Shown: in pieces, positions 17,648-43,200 of the stretch
Position numbering within the stretch: position 1 is the first letter of the stretch
Layout: the number at the start of each line of letters is the position of its first letter
Origin: Euglena gracilis
Lineage: Eukaryota > Euglenida > Euglenophyceae > Euglenales
Assembly (NCBI GenBank): GCA_039621445.1
Contig: CP154954.1
Location: forward strand, 47,967,847 to 48,031,846
Length of the DNA stretch: 64,000 bases
Reading direction: 5' to 3'
Position numbers and translations under genes: made by a program
Notes under the pieces: model-generated
Database searches by the model: none
Seen by the model: only the letters and a program-made list of their open reading frames with translations
What the model was told of the DNA's origin: nothing

Positions 17648-20600
17648 AAGGGAGATACAGACAGACAGAGAGAGAAAGAAGACACACATGGGCGCGCATG
17701 CACACTGTGGTTGGGCAGGTCGCTGGGCAGGGAGGGGAAAGGATACTGCAGCAGGAGGAATGGTTCTTGTAGGCTGCGGTAGCTGTCCCAGTGCTCCTCC
17801 CAGCCCACACTCTCGATGCTGATGCTTTCCAGCGACGGTGCCGGAAGGCCAACTCGGTAGCTTTTGATGGTGACATGAGCAGCATGAGCAATGTGAGCAT
17901 GCTGGACATATGAAAATAACATCAGATCCACTCGAATCCACTGGACCCATTTTTGAAAATATTTTTTGCTTGCATCACATTGAATCGACGGAAAAAGGTT
18001 TGAAGACAACCTTACGTAGGGCTGTTCGGGAAGGTCTGGGGGTCTGGACCCACTCCACCAAGGCAATTCACAACGGAAATTCCTTTGGTTCCGACCAGGG
18101 GCTTTTTTAAGAGTGGGGGGGGGGGGGGGGGCCCCCCCTCCCACCCACCAGGGTCCCCTAAAAATGGCCAAAAATCGCGAAAAATGCTAAGAAATAGCAC
18201 CTTTCTCAAAAATTTTCGGTGCCAAAAAGTATATCCCACCCCCCCCTACCCCCCTGGGGGGACCCCCCCCCGGGGGGTGGGGGGGCTCGGCTGGACCCAT
18301 CCACACTACCCCCCTCCCCCCGGAGGTCCAAGGCTTAAAAAAAAAAACCCTGGTTCCAACATACAAAAAAAGCTGTCGTATTCAGCAGTAATTGGCACAG
18401 ACAGGAAAAAAATGACAGTGACTTGCTGAGGGGGAAAAAAGCGAAGGCACCAAGGACACACATGCTTCCCCCACCCCAGGGGAGGGGGAAGTTGGCCCCA
18501 ATAAATTCGAAAATAAATTTTCGTGAATCCGTAAGTCCGTAAATTTTCCACTTTTGGGGGATCAGTCCCTTCCCCTGAGAGGTTGGCCTCGGGCCTGTCC
18601 TCGCCAACCCAGCCTGACAGGGGGTTGGCCTGCCCCTCTGTACTCGCCAACTTGGCTGAAGCCAACTTCCACCCCTTCCCCGGGTGGGGGGGGGGGGTAC
18701 AGAGAGCCTTCACACCCCAGAGACAGCCTCCCGGGCGGCAGGCGGGTCAGGAGCACGTCCAGCGCCGCGTCAGGCAGGCGGGGCTCGGAGTGCTGGAGGA
18801 ACGCAGCAGTGTACGGCCGCAGCCGCAGGCACTGCAGCCGGGGGACGCTGTGGGCGATCCGCTCGCAGTCCGCCCGGGAGAAGGCGCACGGCGCGGAGAT
18901 CTCCAGCCGCTCCAGCTGGGCCCATGGCCGGGGGTGGCCGCAGACCGTATAAAATGCGCCATTCCACACCCAGGTCCACCAGTGTGGACAACGATGTGGA
19001 AGGGTGCGGTGATAATATAGTTTGTGATACATATGATAATAATTCATGATACGCGTCTCTCTCTGTGTGTAATAAAATGCTATGTGCACACACACACATA
19101 GTATATTGTGATTGTAGTATATAGTATATTACACATAGTATATTGTATATTGTTATTAACATATAATATATATTAAATTGTAACACCATATATGGTATGT
19201 AGAGCGTGGTATAATGCATACAGACAAACACTCTGTGGATATGCACAAATGCGCATACAGATCCTCTGCAGGAAGGTGTGTTCTGTTAAGCTTGGCTTTT
19301 ATGAAGTTTTTGTATTTGCATCCGCTGTGCTTTGCATGTGAGAAGAAGAAGTTTGCCTCCTCATCGACCTCACCCCAGAATTGATGGTCCACAGACAGGC
19401 CATGTTTGGGGTGACTGGTGGATGATGTGCAATATGTCGCGGAACAGAGGGAGGCGCTCCGATCTTTGGCAAACATCGGCAAAACCAAGCAGGTCTGCTG
19501 ACATTATCTTGAGCAGTTTTATAGGGCCCAAACCAGGGGTCACCGGCACTGCCACGGGAGGGAAAAGCAGCCGGCATCCTCCTGGACACAACACTCCCCA
19601 ACACACCCCCGGGACAGCACGCCGGAGCAGACAGGGGAGCCTCGGCGGGAGCACCACACCGGAGGGGATGGCGTGGGGATGCTCGGAGACGCACAGCTCC
19701 CGCAGCTGCGGGAAGGCGCAGCATGCGAACCGCGACCGCGCGGCGGGGGCGACGCAGCCGACGTTTTCGATGTGAAGCACCCGGAGGGCGGGGGCGTCCC
19801 GGCCCTGTCTCTCCAAGGTCCATGGCCCGAGGACCCCCACACAAATATGGGATTATGAGGAGGGGGCAGGTGACCTCTTAACTGAAATGGACTTCGGGCG
19901 TTCGATGGCGCCAGGATGCTTCAGTCGCTCATCTCCCGGCAGAAAGGGAGCGTCTAGGGAGGGCAGCTGAGAAACTTGAGTTGAAATCTGTGGCATGCAA
20001 AAGGGTTGGTCAGGAATGCTCACCGCTCATCGGCATGGAAACCAGCAGGTGGAAGGCTGTTCGATTGGTGACACATCACAAGGAGGACAGTGTGGGGGGG
20101 GACACCTGAGGTTGGCCCCCAGGCGACTCCAGTTCCCTTCTCACGTCGCGGAAATGGGAGGGGGGGGCGAGGGTCGGGGCGGGCGGCGTGCGAGAGGGGC
20201 GGCAGCGCCTCCGGCTTGGCGGGCACCGGCGGCCGCGTGAAGCGCACGCCGCCGAGGCGCAGCTCCGCCAGGCGGGGGCAGCCCGCCAGGAGGGGGCCGA
20301 GCAGCGCGGCGTCCAGCGGCACCTCGCAGCCCCCGCCGCTCGGCGCCGGGTCCGGCCGGTCCGTCTTCCACAGCCGCTCGGGGGCGGGGCGTCCCGTGGT
20401 CCGCCGTCCTCCGATGACACGCAGGAGGGCAGGGGGGGGGGCTGATCGCACCCGACACATCAAATCTGAAGCAGCAGCAAACAGAGGGGTCTCTAAAGGC
20501 CCCGTACAACCCCGTTAACCGTGGTTTTTGATGAGGCGGCCTTTCGCATAAACGACGCATAAACGACACAAACTCTCCCCAGGAGTAAACTAGCAGGGGG

Positions 20601-22327
20601 GGAAAGACTGTTTGGGGGTTGGTGGTGGAGAGTGCCAAGGGGGAACGTGCTTTTGGGGGGGTCTGTTTTTGGACTCTGGAAATTTGCAGCCAAAAAAAGT
20701 TGGCAGCATTCTTCCCTATCATTTGAAAAAAGGCCATTTTTGACCATGTAAAACATGTATAAAAAAAGCAAAAAAAAAACGATCACGTTTGGGGCAAATA
20801 CAAATCTAGGGCGTCAATTTTCCCCAAAAAAAATCCCAATGGGGATTTAAATAACTTCAGCAATTTTGATTTGATTTGGGACACCACAGCCCATTTGGAC
20901 GAACGAAGACGCCAAACGTCAGCCAGGTGCTGTGGAGGAGAGCCCCGGGCGAGGTGCTGGCAGTACTTCACCACCTCACGAAGGACGCTGTAGTGCAGGG
21001 ACCCCGTGAACTCGATGACCCGCAGGCCGGGGGACTTCAACAGCAGCAGCCCCAGCACGCCGGCCTGCTTCTCCTCCCAGCGGTCCCCGGCGATGGACCC
21101 CGCCAGCGGTGGGCGGAGCGAGCACGGGGGAAGTGGCGGGTCCGCACACGTGTCAAACGGTGGGCGAATGCGGGGGTGGGCGGCAAATGCGCACACCCCG
21201 ACTCATCCCCAGGACTGGCTTCATTTGGCTGGGGCACCAACCCCCACCCTCGTTAAACTGCGACCAGACAGGCCGGCAAGTGGCTCCGACACTTTCCTGG
21301 GCGGGGGGACCCCCCGTTCGCCAGGGACGCCGGATTCCCCGAGAATGGGGGTGCCCTGGAATGGAGTGCGGGGTGGAGGTCGACACTGCCAGACTGCCAG
21401 CCGGGGGGTGGCCTGGCCCCCCCGCTGGCCAGCTTCGTCACCGCCATCACCTGCTGGGCGAGGCCAACGAGGAACACCATCGTGCGGGGCGTGGGCGACC
21501 GGAACCGCAGGTCGGCGGGAGGTGGGCCCCGTTTGGGCTCCGGGGGCCATCCCTACCTCCCCCTCCCCCATCCAGAACACTGACTCCTGACAGCAGATAC
21601 TGCGTTCCTCGCCCCATTGCCCCGTACCGCGTGTGTTGTCGATTGTCATGGAAGGTCGTTGGGTTTTTTGACTTTGGCTGGCCGTCCCTGACAGCTCCCC
21701 GGGCATGCCCCAGGGGAGGGGTTTTTGGTTTTGTGGCCAAACCTGGGAAACTGTCCGCGCCGTCCGACCTGCCACGGTTTCCAAAAACCATTCACTCACC
21801 TTTTCCGGAAAACCAGCCAGTCTCAACCCCCCGGAGGTGCACACTCTGGAATCCAAGGGAAAATTGACGACAGGTTTAAAGAAACTGTCCGAGAAAAAAT
21901 TCCAAAGGCGGGCCACTTTGGTGGTTTATCCAACCCCTGCACCCACAGGGCGGGGGTGGGTTGCCATTTGGGGATTGCTTATATTTGGGTGTTGGGCAAA
22001 AATTGGCCAGAAGGCTGCCTGCATTTGTGGATAGCTTGTTTACTTATATATGACTTATATATGCGGGGGGGGGGGTGTTGCACACCAATTTGGCCTGTTC
22101 CCCCTTAATGTTGGCACGCCATATGCCACTCCAAACAACCAGTGAGTTACCCCCTCCCCCCCCCGGGGGGAGGTCAGCCAGAGACTAAGTGATTGGCTTA
22201 GTGTTACGGTCGAGGTGTGGGGGGCGCCTCGGCAAGGGCAGCGGTGCAGTGGAGGAGGCGGTGCGTCGCTCGGTGCCACTCGGAGGACAGGAGGCACAGC
22301 ACCTGCACAAAGGGCAGCCCCAAGTAC
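15116..22327 (-). CDS. leucine-rich-repeat gene, possible F-box/LRR protein
   Basis: At least ten minus-strand exons encode LRR-type strands: 22327-22208, about 21545-21451, about 21130-20972, 20376-20227, 19804-19655, 18915-18716, 17860-17706, 17388-17165, 16972-16830, 16036-15794 and about 15300-15116. Phases match along the chain from 20376 to 15794. Typical segments are LAGCPRLAELRLGGVRF, FPQLRELCVSE, AQLERLEISAPCAF, PRLQCLRLRPY, APSLESISIES, GLRRLELYFLG, PSLEWLHLHVW and PTLQQLDLCWDGG. The first exon (LPFVQVLCLLSSEWHRATHR) resembles the second half of an F-box, which would suggest an SCF substrate adaptor; that is inference. The start codon and the last exon are not fixed. No signal peptide, membrane segment or kinase domain was seen. 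Confidence 0.72.
15794..16036 (-). CDS. LRR gene exon
   Basis: Acceptor CCTTTGAG (phase 2) to donor GG|GTTTGAG (phase 2). It encodes NLDRVWAAFCVWLRCRLATA, then QAVALEATHIKHLVIGPILS and LLNIVGSLPLGRPPGLGLRR, matching LRR strand/helix spacing. Confidence 0.62.
16174..16402. repeat. (AC)n followed by (ACACC)n microsatellite
   Basis: About 24 AC units pass into roughly 36 copies of the pentanucleotide ACACC, almost without error. It lies in an intron of the LRR gene. Confidence 0.97.
16830..16972 (-). CDS. LRR gene exon
   Basis: Acceptor CGTCCCGAG (phase 0) to donor AA|GTTTCC (phase 2). It encodes VDDTLFSVVPPTDPYPSLEW then LHLHVWKHASHGPIHTLTSA. If the donor is not used, a TGA at 16819-16817 would end the protein here (...HKFPP); the phase match to the next LRR exon favours splicing. 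Confidence 0.68.
17165..17388 (-). CDS. LRR gene exon
   Basis: Acceptor TTTGTGAG (phase 1) to donor GTC|GTGTGA (phase 0). It encodes LVRNISLGRPLGATILASNI, ARFSRLQACVLFGEVTNKFV and GLRRLELYFLGRGTFQAVTQ. Strong LRR periodicity. Confidence 0.75.
17572..17645. repeat. (AC)n(AG)n microsatellite
   Basis: About 20 AC units followed by about 17 AG units, in the intron between LRR exons. Confidence 0.95.
17706..17860 (-). CDS. LRR gene exon
   Basis: Acceptor ATCAAAAG (phase 2) to donor A|GTGTGC (phase 1). It encodes YRVGLPAPSLESISIESVGW then EEHWDSYRSLQEPFLLLQYP. Phases fit both neighbours. Confidence 0.7.
18096..18352. mobile_element. hAT-like MITE, family 2 (CAGGG...TTTTTTAAG ends)
   Basis: The ends are CAGGGGCTTTTTTAAG and, reversed, CAGGGTTTTTTTTTTTAAG. 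The flanking 8-mers are GTTCCGAC (18088-18095) and GTTCCAAC (18353-18360), 7 of 8 identical. The interior is G/C runs and short hairpins with no ORF. Confidence 0.75.
18716..18915 (-). CDS. LRR gene exon
   Basis: Acceptor GGGCCCAG (phase 0) to donor GG|GTGTGAAG (phase 2). It encodes LERLEISAPCAFSRADCERI then AHSVPRLQCLRLRPYTAAFL and ends LPPGRLSLG. This is two LRR units. Confidence 0.75.
19040..19330 (+). other. AT-rich intron stretch
   Basis: TATA-rich repeats and a short CACACA run lie within an intron of the LRR gene. No coding signal was seen. Confidence 0.6.
19655..19804 (-). CDS. LRR gene exon
   Basis: Acceptor GAGAGACAG, phase 0. It encodes GRDAPALRVLHIENVGCVAP then ARSRFACCAFPQLRELCVSE, two LRR strands. 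Two donors five bases apart (phase 0 or 1) are possible; the phase-0 donor joins the next exon. Confidence 0.72.
20227..20376 (-). CDS. LRR gene exon
   Basis: A 50-codon exon, RLWKTDRPDPAPSGGGCEV then LLAGCPRLAELRLGGVRFTR, ending at donor GTGCCC (phase 0). It carries a textbook CPxLxxLxL LRR core. Confidence 0.7.
20972..21130 (-). CDS. LRR gene exon
   Basis: It encodes RWEEKQAGVLGLLLLKSPGL then RVIEFTGSLHYSVLREV, a helix followed by an LRR strand. The donor is GAG GTG|GTGAAG (phase 0), in phase with the next exon; the acceptor is uncertain. Confidence 0.6.
21451..21545 (-). CDS. LRR gene candidate exon (limits uncertain)
   Basis: An open minus-strand segment, ADLRFRSPTPRTMVFLVGLA then QQ, precedes a GTGATG donor. 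The upstream acceptor is not clear. It is kept because its composition and spacing suit the neighbouring exons. Confidence 0.35.
22208..22327 (-). CDS. LRR gene exon, F-box-like helix
   Basis: Acceptor GGTTCAG (phase 2) to donor CC|GTAACA (phase 2). It encodes YLGLPFVQVLCLLSSEWHRA then THRLLHCTAALAEAPPTP. The Trp and hydrophobic spacing resemble the C-terminal half of an F-box. It is too short to be certain. Confidence 0.5.
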
Positions 22328-22879
22328 CTGAACCATGGATTCACTGAAGGAGCTCCATGGGGGGAGGGCAATTCCCCCTGGGCCAAAACCTACCCACCCA
22401 CTTGTGTGAAACACACCCACGACGACCCCCCCCCACGCCACCCATCCAGAAACCCACCCAGAATTAGCTGAACCCCTCAAAAAACTGGAGATCCATTGCG
22501 AACCCCCCCGGGGTCCAACACCTCCAACCCACCCACCCACCTGCCCGCCCACCCACTTTCGAAAAACCCCCAGGGGAGGGGCCACACCCGCAGTCAGTGA
22601 ATCCATAACCCGAACACCAGCTCCAGCAAGAAGTCTGGCGGAACAGGCCGCGGCACGGGGGAAAGGTTTCCGAGAAAGGGTGGGCGAGCACAAAGGCCCA
22701 CATGTGACTGCAGGTGTCATGAGCATGGTGGGGCAGGGGATGGGCAACCCAGATGACCGGAACAAAGGGGAAGAATGAAGTGTCTCTCAAAGGGACCCCC
22801 AGAGTTTTGCAAGGCACGGTTTTTGCCGGGGCAGCCCCATGCGTGAAAAACAAAAAAAACCGTAATATTTTCTGAACAT

Positions 22880-23135
22880 TATTGGGGGGCATTTGGACTT
22901 GCCAAGGGTGCAATCCTTTAGAGTTTTAGGTGGAAAGCAAGACCTTGCACAACACAACACAGCCTTGAGGACTATCCTGTGTTCTCCCCCCAAACACACA
23001 CACACACACAATCCCTTTGAAGGCAGCCACCAAGGACAGAGGCCGGGGCAGAGGCTGGGGCCCGGGCGGGGGGTCGAGGCTGCAGCGGGGCGAAGCGGTG
23101 GCCTCGCGCCGCGCCGCCTTGCGATGCGGCTTCAT
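22880..23135 (-). CDS. possible N-terminal exon of the LRR gene
   Basis: ATG at 23135 opens KPHRKAARREATASPRCSLD then PPPGPQPLPRPLSLVAAFKG on the minus strand, a basic Pro-rich leader with gene-like GC3. No splice pair is convincing, so this is a guess at the 5' end of the LRR gene rather than a call. Confidence 0.22.
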
Positions 23136-23250
23136 CGGCGCAGGGCGCCGCACCCCGCTGGGCAGCGGGGCGGCCCCAGGCAGGGAGGGGAGTCACCTGG
23201 GACGGCCGGCCGGAGAATGCAAAAAAAATAAAACGCATATAAACAAATAT

Positions 23251-23424
23251 ATACCTACCCCCCCCCCTGGGAAACTGTCACCTGACAGGTTGGCCGGTAC
23301 CGGGGACCCTGACAACTTCCTATACTGACAGGTTGGCCGGTACCGGGGACCCTGACAGTTTCCCGGGCGGGACCCTGACAGGTTCTCGGGCATGACAGTT
23401 TCCCGGGGGGGGGGGGGGTAGGTA
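23251..23424. mobile_element. inverted-repeat element with GGGAAACTGTCA ends
   Basis: Termini TACCTACC-C(n)-YGGGAAACTGTCA face each other. Inside are two to three tandem copies of TGACAGGTTGGCCGGTACCG plus GGGACCC. No clear target duplication beyond a possible TA. Related degenerate CCTGACAGGTTGG repeats occur at 1700-2130, 18590-18680 and 39405-39540. Confidence 0.65.
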
Positions 23425-24542
23425 ATAAAATATATAAATATACATATATACATATATATACATATACATATATATAATACCGCAGGGACAGGCGGAGTTG
23501 CGATACGGGGGTCGACACGTGCTCATCACCCACTATTGCGTCAACAACACCAGAGTCGGTGCAATGACTGACTCTGGTCATTGTACAGACTCTGTGCAAT
23601 GACCGGAGTATGACACAGAGTGCTGCACAGTACTCCGGTCGCATTGCACATCGGTCAAAAAAAGATTCCGAAAAACGCTGCCTCTGCCGGTGCTACTGAA
23701 CAAAAAGGGTCTCCTGGTCTTGGGAATGTGAGGCCCCAAAATCGTCGCAGCCCATTGGCCAACGGGTCCTTGTCCAGGCGAAGTGCTTCTGTCCTGGAGG
23801 GTGGTTTGAAACCGCCATTTCCCACAGGCAATTTCACATTCCCGCAGGATCAATGTGTAAAAACCACCAAGCATTTTATTTTTCGCCATTTTTGACCCTT
23901 TTTAAGAAAATTTCTCAATGCTTTGCACCAACAATTTTTTCGGTCCAAAGCCGGGCTGGACCCAACTACATTTCAGGAGACCATGAGGGGGGGGCAGGGT
24001 CTGCAGCCTGGTTGAGAGGTGCTGGCTGGAAAAAATGTGCTGGCTGGCTCCCCCCCCTGACCTGGGGGTAAGGTCCCCTCCGGCTTAAGAAAACCCTGCT
24101 GATGATGGTGCCCACAAAAGCAGACAAACAAAAGAGAGAAAATACTAAAATATAAGGGAGCTGCTACCAAAAGCGAATCACCCGTCAGCATTCAGTAGGA
24201 CTGCTGGTAGTGGTAGTAGTAGTAGTAGCAGCAGGTTTGCCTTGCATCCCAGCGATTTGGGAAATGAAGACTAGGACCAGAGTGCACAAAACGGCAATGA
24301 AGAACAAAACTTACACTTGAAACCTGCCTAACATGGGCCCAATTTTCTACGGTGGCTGCAAGGGGATGCAGCTACGATGTTATTATGTACATTGGTGCAG
24401 TGTGGCAATCGGCGAGAGTTGCGCAGGGTGGCGAGAGCCACCTGGGGGGGGGGGCGAAGGGGGGGTAAGTGCCGCCAACAGTTAGCGCGCCACAGTTCCC
24501 CTCCTGGGGTTGGAAGTTTAGTCAGCCGCCAGGCGACTGGGG
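23425..24542 (+). other. intergenic region downstream of CC2
   Basis: TA-rich tract (23430-23480), a GTA/TAG microsatellite (24205-24232), and at 23950-24100 a repeat with CTGGCTGGAAAAA and GCTTAAGAAAACCCTG, the latter like one end of MITE family 2. No gene was seen. Confidence 0.5.
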
Positions 24543-39296
<14,754 letters not shown>

Positions 39297-40160
39297 GGCG
39301 GCGGAGGCGGTCAGCAGGGCCAACGGTGGTGGGCTTTCGGAGCACCCGCCGGGTTCTAGTCCTGCTTCGGTCCCGTCTGAGCGTTTCGACCCCAATGCTT
39401 GCCTACCACCCCTGGGAAACGGTCACTTGACAAGCCACCCAGGCTGGGGATCCTGGCAACTTTGTGTCACGTGACAGGTGGTCCAGAACCAAACAAACTG
39501 ACAACGTTTTGGGCATGACAAGCCAGAAGGGTCACACAACAACTTTAATCCAGCGGTGAACTCAGGAGAATGAGCTGGGCATTTTTGATTGGGAAAGTCT
39601 CAGGTAATTTAGCCGGGGGGGTTGGCAGGGGTGCTATGGGGTGCCTGCCCCTAGCACCCCCCCCATGGGGTTGGCACCCGACTGAAAAAAAAAAGTTTGG
39701 TTTGGAGCCTGGGTTGCAATTGGGGAATCACGCCACATCTCCCTGTGGTGCAACTAGTTGAGACTCCGTCAGGCTCCACCTCCAAAACGCTCACTATCAC
39801 AGAGGGAGTGGTCTCAGACCTGCACAATATCAAAAGCCACCAGCCTCAGACACATCGGAGAGGTAACAGCACGATAATCCACCAGTTGCCATCTCCAGCT
39901 GGAGGGTGGATTGAAAATTGGTCAGCTGCTGACCGGGCATCGCAGTTCAAGAATGCAAAGCACAGAAACCATGAATTGGAGCACAAAAAAAAAAGGAAAA
40001 GAAAAAGAGAAACGAGGACGGTGGAAAAAACTTCTGTGGAGAGTTCAAAGGCTCCAGCAAAGAAGCCTATTTGGTTGGGTGGTGCAGCAAAAAATTAGAT
40101 GTGAATGGCGGAAAGCAATTTTGTAAAACTGTTCAACAAGAGGAAATGGAAAAAGCAACA
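39297..40160 (+). other. intergenic stretch between CC1 and CC2
   Basis: It contains a degenerate GGGAAACGGTCACTTGACA repeat (39405-39540). A plus-strand reading at 39745-40095 (TPSGSTSKTLTITEGVVSDL...) has neutral codon use and no recognised domain, so it is not called. The 5' region of CC2 should lie here; no promoter motif was recognised. Confidence 0.45.
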
Positions 40161-40298
40161 GCCGGGGCGAGAATCAGCGAAATGGAGTTGCTTCGTCGCC
40201 TCCGCCAGTGCAGCAGTCAGTCGTGCACACTCCTCCCCCTGGGATGCGAGATGCCACTTCAGCTGCTGTATCTGCTCTGCCGCTTCACTGTAACCCAC
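40095..40298 (-). CDS. CC1 diverged exon B, possible 3' end
   Basis: SEAAEQIQQLKWHLASQGEE then CARLTAALAEATKQLHFADS is clearly related to array exon B (AAQGEECARLTTALAEATAG). The reading continues to TAA at about 40095 and could be the C-terminus or intron read-through. Its divergence suggests it pre-dates array amplification. Confidence 0.6.
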   Translation of the reverse strand: MGYSEAAEQIQQLKWHLASQGEECARLTAALAEATKQLHFADSRPGCCFFHFLLLNSFTKLLSAIHI

Positions 40299-43200
40299 TG
40301 TTCGTCGCCTTAGATCAAGATTTCCAAATTAACATAGGAGAGGAGGAGGAATTGATATCACAGGCGAGCGGAAAAATACGGATAATTGCAGGTGAAATTC
40401 TGAAAATTGCAGCAAAATTACAGGATAGTTGTGGATATTAATTTCTATCCTGCCAAAACAGAAGCTGTAGGTGGCAAGAGGTGGAATATCAAGGTAAATC
40501 TACACTTGGAAAGCAAAGAGCAGGAAAAAGAACTCGAACAAAAAAAAACTGGAAGGGTGATGGAAAAAGCCTTTGGGGTTAGACCAGCAGGTGGTCAACT
40601 TTCGCTCCTTCCATCGCCTCGCACAAGCGACGCTGCTCCTCCGCCGCCTGCCCCTCCACCGCCGCAAGCGTCTGCCGAGCTGCTTCCGCCGCAGCGGCCA
40701 TCTGCTCCTCCAGACCCGCCAGCTTGTCGCTCAGCAGTGCTGGCAGCCGGCCCCTTCACCCTTTGCACGTCCCCCCTGCGAGGTGCTGGAACCCACCGAG
40801 GGGCCACGTGAGGGCCTGCCCACTGCCCTGAGCCTGCTTTGAGCCCCACCCTCGCTGCGACCGCCGGGGGACCCTGGGTCGCTTTTCGTTCAGGGGAAGC
40901 ACCCCCACCAGCCCGCCCACACCCGTGCTTTGGTGCTTGCAGCAGGCCAGCCCCAAAACGTCGGCAAATTATTCAAGGGGGGGGCAGTGCAGGACGGGGG
41001 GCGGGGGTTGTTCGAAAGAACCAGGGGAGGGAGGGATCGCCCCACCCAGCCCACCCCAAAATGCACCGGCAGCCCGCCCTCGCCAGTTTTGCCAGCGGCG
41101 AAGGGGCTCGGCTGGCCGTCGCCTCCTCCTCCAGGCGTCCCTTCTCCGCCTCCATCTCGTGCAGCTGCTCCCGCAGCGCCACCATCTCCCGCGCCACGTC
41201 CGCCCCCTGCGAGTGCGACGCTGCCAGCAGCCCCTTCAGCTCCGCCACCTGCGCCTCCACCGCCGACTGTCCCGCCGTGGCCTCCGCCAGCGCCGTGGTC
41301 AGCCGTGCACACTCCTCCCCCTGGGCCGCGAGCTGCCGCGCCATGTCCTGTGTCTGCTCCTCCGCTGCGCCGGCACCTGCCGGTCCAGCCAACCCCCCCT
41401 CCCCAACCATCCTCCAAAACCCTCGTCTCCTACGCGGGCACGTTGTGGCCCTCAATCTCTATAGAAGCCCGTCTCCCCACCCCCGCCGAGCCCCAGCAAA
41501 CAACCTCCCAACGACCCCGGCACTCCCACCTGTCCCACAACGCGCGAGGGCACTCCGACCCCAACTTCCTCCCGTGGCAGCTCTGGCCGTCCCATGCCCC
41601 GCTCCCCCCCTCCCCAAGCAGAAAATGTTGGGCCCTCGGCAGTGGATCACCACTCACGCATTGCGGCTAGCTGGACAGTGGGGAGCGGGTTTTGGGACGG
41701 GCGTGGCAAGGCACCCCATCCCTGGACCATCAGGTGGTCAACTTTCGCTCCTTCCATCGCCTCGCACAAGCGACGCTGCTCCTCCGCCGCCTGCCCCTCC
41801 ACCGCCGCAAGCGTCTGCCGAGCTGCTTCCGCCGCAGCGGCCATCTGCTCCTCCAGACCCGCCAGCTTGTCGCTCAGCAGTGCTGGCAGCCGGCCCCTTC
41901 ACCCTTTGCACGTCCCCCCTGCGAGGTGCTGGAACCCACCGAGGGGCCACGTGAGGGCCTGCCCACTGCCCTGAGCCTGCTTTGAGCCCCACCCTCGCTG
42001 TGACCGCCGGGGGACCCTGGGTCGCTTTTCGTTCAGGGGAAGCACCCCCACCAGCCCGCCCACACCCGTGCTTTGGTGCTTGCAGCAGGCCAGCCCCAAA
42101 ACGTCGGCAAATTATTCAAGGGGGGGGCAGTGCAGGACGGGGGGCGGGGGTTGTTCGAAAGAACCAGGGGAGGGAGGGATCGCCCCACCCAGCCCACCCC
42201 AACCCGCACTGGCAGCCCGCCCTCGCCAGTTTTGCCAGCGCCGAAGGGGCTCGGCTGGCCGTCGCCTCCTCCTCCAGGCGCCCCTTCTCCGCCTCCATCT
42301 CGTGCAGCTGCTCCCGCAGCGCCACCATCTCCCGCGCCACGTCCGCCCCCTGCGAGTGCGACGCTGCCAGCAGCCCCTTCAGCTCCGCCACCTGCGCCTC
42401 CACCGCCGACTGTCCCGCCGTGGCCTCCGCCAGCGCCGTGGTCAGCCGTGCACACTCCTCCCCCTGGGCCGCGAGCTGCCGCGCCATGTCCTGTGTCTGC
42501 TCCTCCGCTGCGCCGGCACCTGCCGGTCCAGCCAACCCCCCCTCCCCAACCATCCTCCAAAACCCTCAACTCCCACGCGGGCACGTTGTGGTCCTCAATC
42601 TCTATAGAAGCCCGTCTCCCCCCCCCCGCCGAGCCCCAGCAAACAACCTCCCAACGACCCTGGCACTCCCACCTGTCCCACAACGCGCGAGGGCACTCCG
42701 ACCCCCACCCCAACTTCCTCCCGTGGCAGCTCTGGCCGTCCCATGCCCCCCCCCCCCCCCCCCCCCAGCAGGAAAAGTTTGGGCCCCTGCAGTGGATCAC
42801 CACTCACGCATTGCGGCTAGCTGGACGGTGGGGAGTGGGTTTTGGGACGGGCGTGGCAAGGCACCCCATCCCTGGACCAGCAGGTGGTCAACTTTCGCTC
42901 CTTCCATCGCCTCGCACAAGCGACGCTGCTCCTCCGCCGCCTGCCCCTCCACCGCCGCAAGCGTCTGCCGAGCTGCTTCCGCCGCAGCGGCCATCTGCTC
43001 CTCCAGACCCGCCAGCTTGTCGCTCAGCAGTGCTGGCAGCCGGCCCCTTCACCCTTTGCACGTCCCCCCTGCGAGGTGCTGGAACCCACCGAGGGGCCAC
43101 GTGAGGGCCTGCCCACTGCCCTGAGCCTGCTTTGAGCCCCACCCTCGCTGTGACCGCCGGGGGACCCTGGGTCGCTTTTCGTTCAGGGGAAGCACCTCCC

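Noticed and set aside
39697-40098. Plus-strand 133-codon frame with a Lys/Arg-rich end
   Set aside because: Neutral codon use, no domain recognised, A-rich tract produces the Lys run; it ends at the CC1 3' exon on the other strand.
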